Of a stretch of 64,000 nt of DNA, positions 53,841 to 64,000 are shown piece after piece. Positions within the stretch are counted from its first letter, which is position 1, and each line of letters opens with the position of its first letter. Under the pieces are notes generated by a model that was given only the letters and a program-made list of their open reading frames with translations, was not told where the DNA came from and ran no database searches. Both the position numbers and the translations under genes were made by a program. The stretch is taken from contig JAPTYO010000011.1 of the NCBI GenBank assembly GCA_036873135.1, positions 17,742,747 through 17,806,746 on the forward strand, given 5' to 3'. Source of the DNA: Clarkia xantiana subsp. parviflora. Its lineage: Eukaryota; Streptophyta; Magnoliopsida; Myrtales; Onagraceae.

Positions 53841-54870
53841 TGATGGATATACGCCCAATTTGAACCCGTTGACTTCCGAACCGTTGTATTTTTATCGTCC
53901 CATTTATGATTGCAAATCGAAACTTCAACCCGGACACTTCGCGAGAGCATTGACGGCTCGGACGGGGCCGAAGCGCCCGTCCGGCAGAGACGAACTCACC
54001 TAGGTGAGGTTGGGTGGCCACACCCGACCTCCCCTAGGGGAGATCGGGTCAGCCGACCCGATCTCCCCTAGGGGAGATCGGGTCAGCCGACCCGATCTCC
54101 CCTAGGGGAGATCGGGTGGACCAACCCGATCTCTCCTAGGAGAGATCGGGTTAGCCAACCCGATCTCTCCTAGGAGAGATCGGGTTAGCCAACCCGATCT
54201 CTCCTAGGAGAGATCGGGTTAGCCAACCCGATCTCTCCTAGGAGAGATCGGGTCGGCCAACCCGATCTCTCCTAGGAGAGATCGGGTCGGCCAACCCGAT
54301 CCCTCCTAGGAGGGATGGGGTTGGCCAACCCCACCCTCCCTAGGAGGGGTTGGGTGCCCTCACCCAACCCCTACCCTTGGAGGTCGGATTTCTCCCCCCC
54401 CAAGGGCCCCGACACCACCTTCGGACTCCCCTGCTCGGTCCACTCCGCCTACCTCCTCCGAATCCTAAGGTCTTAATTATGTGCTTAAAGGTTAATTAAT
54501 TGTGTTTAAAGGCTAACGATGTCATTAAGCCACCTTAATGACACCATTGCCTATAAATACCCCACCTTCACAACTCATTTGATCATCTTGGCCATTTGGA
54601 CATTTTAGCTATGACATCTCTCTAGCTTTATCTCTCTAGAAAAATACTGACTTAGGCATCGGAGAGGGTTCACCAGGCACCACCCCCCCCCCCCCTCCGT
54701 GTCTGGTATTGCCCCTTCTGCAGGGTAAAAGGAGAGAAGAAACAAAGGAAGGAAGGAAAGAAGAAGATAAGCTAAGGCAGAGCAGCTCAGGAACATCGGA
54801 CCACACACATCCCCCGTAAGGAGTGAGATCAAAGCCGACCCCCCGTTGACCTAGATCTCATAACTTAACA
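53841..54870 (+). repeat. Element 3 3' LTR (1030 bp) with expanded palindrome array
   Basis: Same ends as the 5' LTR. The palindrome array (54005-54350) has about five more 34-bp units than the 5' LTR, accounting for about 170 of the 174 extra bases; the rest lies in a poly-C run near 54690. TATAAATA at 54552-54559. Confidence 0.93.
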
Positions 54871-54875
54871 ACGAT

Positions 54876-55283
54876 CCTCCGGTCGGGACCCGTAGAGGTT
54901 CTTGTTAGAGAATTCCTACGTGGTGCAAGCTCCTCTGCAAAGCCTCTGATCGATTCTTGGCAAGGGGACAGATCTCTGAAGAGTTTGCTCGAAGGCAATT
55001 TGGCACACCCTTGGTGAGGGTTATATGGTCGGTCGAAACTAGGTATTAGGGGAGGAGGGTTTTTATCTCTAAAACACTATGATGAGGGAATTTTGATTAA
55101 CCCTAAAAATCCCCTAACACCTCACTTTACCCCACCTAGGGTTTTCGGCCGGCCTATGTATTTGGGGAAGCCCAATTTTGGGCCTCCCATGTCAATTGAG
55201 ATTTTGGTCTAGCCCAATTACCCTAATTTGAAATTTACCCAAGTTCATTAGGTTAACTATACACCCATTACCATATGCTTACA
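54876..55283 (-). repeat. Copia 3' LTR, right part
   Basis: Continues the LTR begun at 44197-44334 and ends ATATGCTTACA (TGTAAGCAT on the minus strand). The adjoining minus-strand GGCGAGTGGGATC is a likely polypurine tract, as in the left copia at 3864-3876. Confidence 0.85.
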
Positions 55284-55545
55284 GATCCCACTCGCCGGAT
55301 TAGGAGGGTGCCTGTTAATGTATTGTCGTCCAAATATGCATCAACATTCTCTCCTTTGATATGCTCCTTGCTTCCGAATAGTTCATACGAGGTTTACCGT
55401 GCGACCGCTGGATACGACGGGCATCGTGCTACTCATCTGTTAGGAGTATTGTAGCGCCCGCGGAACGTTGATTCCCTTTTCTCCAATCAACTTGTTATAA
55501 ACAACATTTATATATTGTACCGTGCTGTATCCTAATTCAACTGTT

Positions 55546-55690
55546 TTTTTTTCCACTCGCACCGGGTCAGCCCGTAAGGGGTAAAGTGCTGGCCATGAAC
55601 AATTTTCCATTCCCATGGTCACTAGCGGGGATTGAACCCCTGACCTCTGGTTAAGGGATGAGGCGCTGAACCACCACACCATTGTTACAT
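55546..55690 (-). mobile_element. tRNA-derived SINE, about 145 bp
   Basis: The minus strand has an A-box-like region (GTGGTTCAGCGCC), a B-box GGTTCAATCCC (55628-55638), a body with CCGGTGCGAGTGG and a short A-run. A 7-bp TSD AACTGTT lies at 55539-55545 and 55691-55697. The related copia at 2891-3876 lacks it, so it inserted after those copies separated. Confidence 0.8.
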
Positions 55691-56559
55691 AACTGTTAAT
55701 TCTCCATTTGCCTAGTTTCCACATAGGAACACTTCTTCAAGGCATCCGTACAAGTATTCACAACCTTCAACTAATATCCGGTTGGTGGCCACGTATTGAA
55801 TATAAGAGACGATGAATTACAGGTGAACTTGACCATCCCCATCGCTCATATCCTTAGTCAGACCCAACCGGTTTCCAAAGACGTTTCACTGGGCCTTTTC
55901 GTTCAGCACTACGCTCGTACGCCGGGAAGAGAGCATTGAGCCTGACCTTAGATATGATTTCTAAGTCCGTGAGGATACTTTAGGTGCCTCTTCATAAGGC
56001 TCCTGGGATCAATCACAAGCTCGAGGTGAAGAAGTTTGCGCCCGCCAAAATCACGAAGATTCCTTCCTAGAACAACCGAGCTATGACCCCGTGGTCGAAC
56101 GTGGCACGCGTTGATAGCATACCTGAACCTTTTGGGTTGAAAGGAAATGGATATCTCAATCATGCTATCACAGATTCTCATCTGGCCCAGAATGTGGTTA
56201 AATAACGAACGAAGTTCATCATGGCGATATGCAAAACGAAGATCACGTCGAGTTACTTCGAAACTATATAATCGTCTTTCTTAATCAGGTTTATCCCCCT
56301 GACTCTTAGCCAGTCTTGTTTGGTGGAGGCCTCCCTCCATCGCAAGACGACCGTACCTGTGTGACTAGGTAAGGCCCACATACGACATAGTTTGGCAGAG
56401 GATTGCGTCCTCCCGCGACTTAGTTTATATACCGTAAATCTGATGTAATCAAAACATTATGACGTCGATTGATCATAAACTCAGTTGCAATTCTTTCGCT
56501 TACAAAACGTAACTTTCTAATATCAAAATTCTATCACGGATACATTCCATTTCTAAACC

Positions 56560-58010
56560 CTACGCAATCCAAGCAGTTTTACATGCTTTTCGAATTTCTC
56601 CCTGCGTAGTGGTTTTGTTAATGGGTCTGTTACCAAGTTATTGGTGGACAAGTATTCCATAGTGATAACATTGTCTACCACCACAAATTTAGCATTAATT
56701 ATTTTATATCAATGTGTTTGGTCCTACTATGGTACTTCAGATTCTTAACTGCCGCAATGGCTGCTTGACTGCCAGAGAAGACCTTCACATGCTTATTCTT
56801 GACATTGCCACCAAGCAGCGCAGTTAGAACCCTTTTAAGCCAGACCACTTTCTGTGCATTCTTAGAGAGAGCTACGAATTCTGATTCCATCGTAGACAGC
56901 GCGACTCATATTTTCTTCTTGCTCGTCCATGAAATGGCGGCATTAGCAATGGAGGAATACTCCTCCTGTGGTGGACTTATGATCATTCGGATCGCCACCA
57001 CGATCGGCGTCAATGCAATAGGTCAATTCTAACTTCATGCCCTCATATTACAGTTCGTAGTTGGCAATACCTTATCGGATAACGAGTTCCTCGTTTTATA
57101 GTCTTTAAATGTTGATGGCCAGAATCTGATAGGAAACGTGCTACTAGGTCCACGACGTAACAGATATCCGGACGGGTGCATTGCATGCCGTACATCAAAC
57201 TACCAACCATGCTTAAATACTCCGCACCCTTCATCTGTTCACGCTCTGCCAGGTTCTTGGGGCCGTCATATATTGACAGTGCGCACCCAAACAACACCGG
57301 CGTCTCCACGGGTTTTGGCACCCTGTAATAGGAATCTTTTCAACAGATTGTTGATATAAGATTCTTGAGATAGACATAATCTCCAGGTAGCCCGATCTCC
57401 TGCAGTCTCATTGTCTAAGATATACGTGGCCTCTCCCATGTCTTTCATCTCAAATACAGATGCCAACCAGGACTTTGACTTATTCATAAAGCTCATGTCA
57501 TTTACATCAATAAGTATGTTATCCACGCATAAGGTTAAGATGACATGCTTAGACCTGGAGGTCTTATAATACACGCACAGATTCTTGTGATAAACTCTCA
57601 GATCCGTTTCCTACGATTTCCTCGTGGAATCTGCGGTACCATTGCTGAGACGACTGTTTAAGATCGTAGATGGATCTTTGGAGTACAAACTTTACGTTCG
57701 TTACCAGGAGTAATGAAACCCTTCGGTTGCTCCATGGAGATCTCTTCCTCCAAGTTTTCGAGGAGGAATGCGGTCTTAATACCCACTCGGTGCAGTTCGA
57801 AATCGAGACCTACGACCAGGCCCATGAATGACCCTTCATCGTGTTTTTACGCACAGGTGGTGAGTGTGTTTCGTCGAAGTCCACTCTTTGAAGTTGGGTA
57901 TAGCCTTTCGCAACAAGTCAAGCTTCTTATCGCTCAACCTTTTCTATCAGTGGTGAGCTTTCTTTCAGGACTCACCTAATCCTTTTGGCATTGCGGTTAG
58001 CAGGTAAATC
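56560..58010 (-). pseudogene. Copia reverse transcriptase / RNase H remnant
   Basis: Minus-strand fragments in several frames, in copia order: EQPKGFITPGNERKV and KQSSQQWYRRFHEE (57.6-57.75 kb); VILTLCVDNILIDVNDMSF and FEMKDMGEATYIL (57.3-57.6 kb; the usual YVDD is VDN); SYINNLLKRF; GSLMYGMQCTRPDICYVVDL; ESEFVALSKNAQKVVWLKR; YHSRTKHIDIK; and the tail TDPLTKPLRREKFEKHVK. Frameshifts separate the fragments. Confidence 0.88.
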
Positions 58011-61000
58011 AACTATGGACTTTAATGGCTTTCAATTAGGCGATCTCTCTCATTTATTATTTTCTTATATTTCTCCACTTGAGGTCTTTCCAATGCATGC
58101 CAATAGTCGTTAGAGTGAGGTTATCACTCTTCTAGATGGGATACTTCTTTGGAGAAGTTTGACGCCTTTGACTTTCGTCTAGGCTTGATTATCCCGTCTT
58201 TGAGTCTTAACGTCTCTCCCACTCGGAATAATGCCTCTTATCGGAGCATTTCTTCCAATTGGGATCAATTCTCCCACTCGAGATAATGCTTCTTATCAGA
58301 GCATCACTTCTATTGGGTACAAGAGAAGTGCTTTAACCATAACCGAAAACTTTTCTTATACGACTTCTTGGTCTCGGAATTTTACTTCCAAGATGAATTC
58401 CTTGATCACTAGGATCTGGAACCAAGTTTTTTGGATCACTCCCACTGGGAACAATGGGTAGTAGAGGTAGTTGTGGCATCATCATTTCAACATTACGATA
58501 ATCAGGTTCTACTTGATTCGTCCAAACAGCAATAGTGATTACTTGTGGTAGGTAATTAGACCTCCCACTGGATTTATTATGAAAATGTTCCCATTATCAT
58601 TTACCATGTCATTCACTTAAGTTGCTGGTTCAAATCTCTCCCACTCGAATTAAGTGGGACCTGATGTCAGTAATATTCTCTTCTGATTTGATCAAGACTC
58701 ATTATTCTGAACTGTCAATGCATCGGAAAATTTGTCCTCAAGTATGTAATGTCATATGCTCGACCACGATACCATGTCTTTAAGCTGTAAACATGTATTT
58801 TCAAAGAGTAGTAACATACTCTTGTCTTAAATACGTGTTTAATGCGCAAATTAATGCTGCATGGTGATATGATGTAACTCACTATCACTCTTCAGCTATT
58901 ATGGCGGCATGTTTTACCGATTATAATGGAACATAGTTTTACATTAATGTGAATCACTTCTCATCATCCCATGGGGAACGTCTAACCAAGTGACTCCAAC
59001 ATTATGTTTATAAACTATGCTTTTAGAAGTGTGCCACTTGATTTGAATGCCTTGCCTGACTTATCGTTCAAGGCGTACGGAAGGAAAATTGTTTAACCAA
59101 CTTCATCCTTCTTTGCTTGCTAACTTATTTCAGAGATTTTATCCCATCTCCGAACTGAGCACTTCAGGTTTTCACCTTATGCGTCATTCGAAACTTTTAC
59201 AAGGTTGTGGTAGCTTTCGAAGCCTACTTCTTACCGATGTAAATGTTATCAATAAGTTGTTTCCGAAGGAATGCAAACGAAAATTCAGCACATCATCATT
59301 TAAACACTTCATTATTAAACTCGTACTTTGAAACTATGTGTTCCGTCTTTTGAGCTCCACTTGCGCGTTAGCGCTATTCACCGAAGGTTTAACCTTAGGT
59401 TAAATCGTTTCATTTCTGAATTTAATTTAATTTAATCCAATCGGTTTCGCACATGATCATCATTACATTTTATTTTATTCAATGGAGTACTAATAATAAA
59501 GAAAGAGTTATATTATTCGATCTAGCTACACAATCGATGGGTTTATACAGTTCAGCTTGGTCGTGCTGACTGAGATGACGGAGTACGTGAATCGTTTCGT
59601 TTCATTTGACCACTTTTACCTGGCCGAAATTTCGTTTCGGGTCGATCCCTCTTAACCGGGTCGATTAATTTTGACAAGTAGATCACATTTCGAATCGAAC
59701 GGAAACTAAATTATTCAATAAATCCGAATCTCGAAATAACCAAAATTTTAGTAACTCAAATGAACGATAAATGACAATGGTAGGGTTCTTGATCTGAAGA
59801 TCGCGTATTCGATCCATGATTGTCGCATAAATAGTCTAGAGCTTTAAGTCATGTTGAACATCACATCTGAGTAATTCACGAGTGAATTACATCAAATGAT
59901 CCGTGTCTGTATAAAACGTTTTACAGCTTCATACACATGACCTACGTGGCGTACCAGAGACACACTTTATCAACATGGTTTAACCTAACAGATTATCGTA
60001 TAAGACCTTTATGGTCCAGTTCTTTCTATAATATGCGGATCATGGTTGATTTCTTTCGAACCTAGTATGGTGAGCAGAGAAGGTTTCCCTTTTTACTGCT
60101 TTGGTTACTTGATTGGGCTCAAGGTCATTGAGTCATGTCAATATCATGCAACCATATACATCTTTTCCATGTTGACCTTTCATTCTGAAGATCCGATGCG
60201 GGTTTTACGCCAACATCCATGAAAAGAGAGAAGGCCATCACGTTTAACCGAAACGTTTATCTTTTGCATCCTTTATTCCACCGAGGCGGATGCAAATAAG
60301 CTGCAACATTGCCTGGTCGTAATTGAAGTCTTCTTGAACCCCATTTACCAAGGTTGAATGTATCACCACATACGCGTTGAGATCATCAAAGAACCTACTC
60401 CTATTCTTGGTGAAACAAATTGTTACATTCGTTTCGCATTGTCAAAATCATACAGACTACCATATTCATCCGTAGTTGTCTCTCCACTTTTCGGAATCGT
60501 AGAGAGTTCAACACGTACTCCTTTTATTCATCATGATTCATACCATCAAGATTGCGTGGAATATCGAATCGCACTAATTCAACCAATTCATACTAACACA
60601 TCGATGATTATGCAAAAATCAGGTAGACAATAACATTTTGAGAAAGAATTGCATACATCAGATATCTATTAAGATTGAATCCGACAAATAATGATTCCTC
60701 AGTCATCTAAACCAACCGACCACATGTAAACCAATGGAAGATGGCTGTGAAAGAGTTCACGTTACCGCCGTTTTCAATCAAATAGACCAGTCTTTTAAAA
60801 CAATTTTAATCGCAAATTACCTGAACAAGAATTTTAAAACAAGCATACCCGATTTTAGCTTTCCCAATGCCCTTTTTATTTTGGAAAAATATTTCGATCA
60901 ATTCACTCATGCATATATAATTCTACTAGCCATGTAAATTATCATACGCAAGTAACATTCATCAAACAAATCACATTCATGCTTACACGTCATGCGTCTA

Positions 61001-61560
61001 ATGTTCTGAGGAACTCATACTTGCATACATAATTATACTTCCAAGTAAATTATCAAATGCAACTACATCCTCAACATTCTAGCATACGTGTCAAACATGA
61101 AAATTCCACAACAATCATACATATTTGGCGAATGGTTTTCGGTTTTAAAATATTTTTAAACATTAGGGGCTGATTTGCAATTCATGATTATATTCAATTA
61201 CGCAACATTCTAGACATGAATCCTAGGCATTTACAACCATCACAACATGTCTATCCTAGTGCGCATTTTCCATATATTTAACTAGGGCTCCGCCCACAAC
61301 ATGCAATGTCTAGCTAGCTTGACTATGTCAAGACAACATTTCAAATCATTCATTAATATATATTGAATAATAAACAATTGCAATTCAGCCCTCTAATTAA
61401 TCTAGTCCCAAAAACATGTATCTTCGAGATCCATCCCCATAATCGAAACAACGCATAAAGGTTAGCAACCCTATAAGCACTGTGTAGTCCATTTAGAGGT
61501 TCAAAAACATTTGGATTTTAAAACTTGACCACCCTATTTTATTTAATTGACTTGAATTCG
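58011..61560 (-). other. Copia internal region without surviving reading frames
   Basis: By position this should hold gag, protease and integrase, but I find no domain motif on either strand. 59780-60340 matches 42310-42830 (inverted), so it belongs to the family. The 58.1-58.7 kb part is rich in CTCCCACT(C/G)G-type repeats. Confidence 0.5.
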
Positions 61561-61564
61561 GTTT

Positions 61565-61870
61565 TGAAAAAAAAAAAACTTTTCGGTTCAGTCAATTCCG
61601 GTTCGGTTTGGTCCGGTTCGGTACGGTTCAGAAAATCCGGTTCGGCCCGGTCTTGCAAATCCGGTTCGGTTCGGTCCGTTTTTAAATTTTAAATTCTAGT
61701 TTGTTCCGAACCGGTCCAATAGAATAGGGTTTGGTTCGGTTCAACACACAAAACCGGTTCGGTTAGATCCACTTAATTACCCCGGTTCGACCCGACCCGA
61801 TTAGGTCGAACCGATTGAGAAAATCTGGTTCGATTTAAATCCGTTCCGGTTTAATTTATTGGACCGGCAA
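61565..61870. repeat. CCGGTTCGGTT-type degenerate repeat
   Basis: Dozens of imperfect copies of CCGGTTCGG / GGTTCGGTCC over 300 bp. Similar low-complexity sequence forms the ends of several plant MITEs, but no termini or TSD were found here. Confidence 0.6.
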
Positions 61871-62074
61871 TAATTAAAAATTTCAAAGGTTGGGCCGAAA
61901 TGTTTACTTGTGGCCCAAGTAGTGTTATAAAGTCCAAAAATATCTAGCTTAGCCACCAAGTAACATTAATTATTTATAATAATTTCCAATATTATAAATA
62001 TACATATATAATTCGGCCAAATACAAACATATATACATGTATTGCTAAGATTCTATCTTTAAGATTAAATGAAT

Positions 62075-62182
<108 letters not shown>

Positions 62183-62797
62183 AAATTCGGTTCATATATA
62201 TATATAATATATTTATTTATTGTCAATATTTTAAATAGGGTAACAAATATACTAACAATATATTCTCTCAATCTTTTAGGCAATAAAATCTATCAATTAT
62301 ATATTTAACCCTATTAAACATTTAGATATATTGATAGTGATATATATTTCTATATATTTATGTGAATCTATCCTTATGTTCCTAATTATAGATATATTGT
62401 TTCCTTAATTAAAAAAATTAAAATATGGTAAACAATATTCTAATGTGTGTGTGCCGAAATTTACTTGCTTGGTGACCAAGAAATTAAAAATTTTACCTTG
62501 GAAAATCGTTAAAATTTTCGGCACAAACACCAAATTAGGAACAAGTGGTCAAATTTCAAGATCAAATTTTAATAAGATCTACAATCCAATGTTTGATTTT
62601 GATAAATATTACATTTTTTCTTGAAGATCATGAACATCAATTTTACCAAGAACATCATGAAAATTTCGGTTTTACCAACAACCATAAAAAATCGAAAATT
62701 TTGAAATTTATATTTAAAATTTTCGGTTTTCAATTTAAATTTTCAAGAACACCAATTTATCAAAATCTTGAACTCCTAACACAGGCTCTGATACCAC

Positions 62798-63401
62798 TGT
62801 TAGATTACGGGGAGTAATCACTACGGATACTAAAACAAGATACATGTTAGTAATTAGAATTACGCAGCGGAAGTTTCACACATACCTTTAGGATGATCCG
62901 TAGACCAAAGATCTTCTCTGGAGGGAGTTCACGATCCTCCGGTCGGGACCCGTAGAGGTTCTTGTTAGAGAAGCCCTACGTGGTGCAAGCTCCACACCAA
63001 AGCCTCTGATCGATTCTTAGCACGGGGACAGATCTCTGGAGAGTTTGCTCGAAGGCAATTTGGCACACCCTTGGTGAAGGTTATATGGTTCGGTCGAAAC
63101 TAGGTATTAGGGGAGGAGGTTTTTCTCTCTAAAACACTCTGATGAGGGAATTGTGATTAACCCTAAAAATCTCCTAACACCTCTTATTTATAGGAGGAGT
63201 AAAGTGGACAAAAATCCACTTTACCCCACCTAGGGTTTTCAGCCGGCCTATGTATTTGGGGAAGCTCAATTTTGAGCCTCCCATGTCAATTGGGATTTGG
63301 GTCTAGCCCAATTACCCTAATGTGATGTTTACCCAAGTTCATTAGCTTAACTATACATATTATGGGCTACCAATTACGGTGCACATTACCATATACTTAC
63401 A
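62798..63401 (-). repeat. Copia 5' LTR (604 bp)
   Basis: Minus strand starts TGTAAGTATATGG and ends CCCCGTAATCTAACA, followed by PBS TGGTATCAGAG. TATAAATA on the minus strand (63185-63192). TSD ATTAC follows at 63402-63406. Confidence 0.9.
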
Positions 63402-63711
63402 ATTACAATTTTTAATTTTTTAGGCCCCAAGTTTCACAATATTCGGCCGAAATATACACATTATATTGTTTACTATATTTTAATTTTTATTAAAGGTAAC
63501 AACATATCTATAATTGGAAATCTATAGATAGATTCACATAATATATAGAAATATATATAACTATCAATATGTCTAGATAATTAATAGGGATAAAGATATT
63601 ATTGATAGATTTAGTTGGCTAAAAGATTAAGAAAATATATTGTCAGTATATTTGTTTCCCTATTAAAGATATTGACAACAAATAAATATATATATACAGG
63701 TGTATGCCAAA

Positions 63712-63756
<45 letters not shown>

Positions 63757-63783
63757 ATTGATTATTTCTTATAGATAGATTGG

Positions 63784-63860
<77 letters not shown>

Positions 63861-64000
63861 GCCGAATTATATATATATATAAGCAATACTGGGAACTATT
63901 TTACATAATTAATATTTCTTGGTGGCTAAGTTAAGTTTTTAGGGGATTTTAAAACCCTACTTAGCCAACAAGAAATGTTTCGGCCGAACCCTATGGGCTT
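63402..64000 (+). mobile_element. Outer copia copy, leader continued
   Basis: Resumes the sequence broken at 44196 and is similar, inverted, to 61880-62480 of the inner copy. It contains (TA)n tracts at 63713-63750 and 63787-63857 and runs off the window. Confidence 0.75.
63713..63857. repeat. Two (TA)n tracts
   Basis: Tracts at 63713-63750 and 63787-63857, separated by 36 bp. Confidence 0.9.

Larger units (their letters stand above)
44335..54870 (+). mobile_element. Non-autonomous Tat-type retrotransposon, element 3 (double Gag, very young)
   Basis: LTRs at 44335-45190 and 53841-54870, with a perfect 5-bp TSD ACGAT (44330-44334 and 54871-54875), inside the copia LTR. Internal order is as in element 2: PBS, one long Gag-protease-Gag' frame, hairpin array, convergent antisense gene, GC-rich leader, PPT. 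No reverse transcriptase or integrase. Apart from palindrome copy number and a poly-C run the LTRs appear almost identical by eye (for example CTCTGACATC against CTATGACATC). Confidence 0.94.

Noticed and set aside
55546..55690. A tRNA gene
   Set aside because: It has a B-box and A-box-like sequence, but the body does not form an acceptor stem or full cloverleaf and it has a short A-run and TSD, so it is a SINE.
57138..59331. Plus-strand frames of 70-95 codons
   Set aside because: They run opposite to copia reverse-transcriptase remnants or through decayed copia sequence and have no recognisable motif.

Overview
The window is nuclear DNA from a flowering plant, most likely a eudicot. Supporting signs are plant-type introns, two small genes of plant-only families, and a dense nest of plant transposable elements: Ty3/gypsy of the Tat lineage, Ty1/copia, Mutator (MULE), hAT-type MITEs and a tRNA-derived SINE. 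Only about 4 kb (16.55-20.5 kb) looks like ordinary host gene space. Most of the remainder can be assigned to elements, many with target-site duplications (TSDs) readable in the sequence.

Layout. 1-4.5 kb: 3' part of a decayed copia element with its 3' LTR (3877-4483), carrying two hAT-type MITEs with perfect 8-bp TSDs. 5.06-16.55 kb: another MITE of the second family, split by an 11-kb autonomous-type Tat retrotransposon (element 1, minus strand, TSD TCGAG). 16.9-19.5 kb: two convergent host genes whose products both carry lipid-anchor signals (N-terminal MGCF; C-terminal CSIM CaaX box). 20.54-37.83 kb: a MULE (9-bp TSD GCGATTGTA, about 108-bp TIRs) holding a plant-mobile-domain (PMD) gene and a MULE transposase gene. 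The transposase gene is split by a 10.9-kb Tat-type element (element 2, plus strand, TSD CATCT). 39-40.5 kb: two GGGTTAA-ended foldback MITEs. 41-44 kb: TRIM-like and copia debris. 43.1-64 kb: a three-level nest. An outer copia copy (plus) is interrupted by an inverted copia of the same family (44197-63401, TSD ATTAC), whose LTR is in turn interrupted by a 10.5-kb Tat-type element (element 3, TSD ACGAT).

Most unusual content. The three Tat-type elements share one plan: TGATGG...AACA LTRs, a TGGCGCCGTCTG primer-binding site, a GGGGGCA polypurine tract, a sense gag(-pol) gene, and a convergent, apparently spliced antisense gene with a coiled-coil C-terminus. Where the two genes converge, each has its own tandem array of short hairpins. 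Elements 2 and 3 lack reverse transcriptase, RNase H and integrase. They instead encode Gag-knuckle-protease followed by a second, partial Gag with its own zinc knuckle. They are also the youngest insertions, judged by LTR identity, so they were probably moved in trans by a partner resembling element 1. The LTRs of elements 2 and 3 contain arrays of perfect palindromes whose copy number differs between the two LTRs of one element.

Exon borders are drawn by eye from GT/AG sites and frame. Family names come from motif recognition, not from searches.
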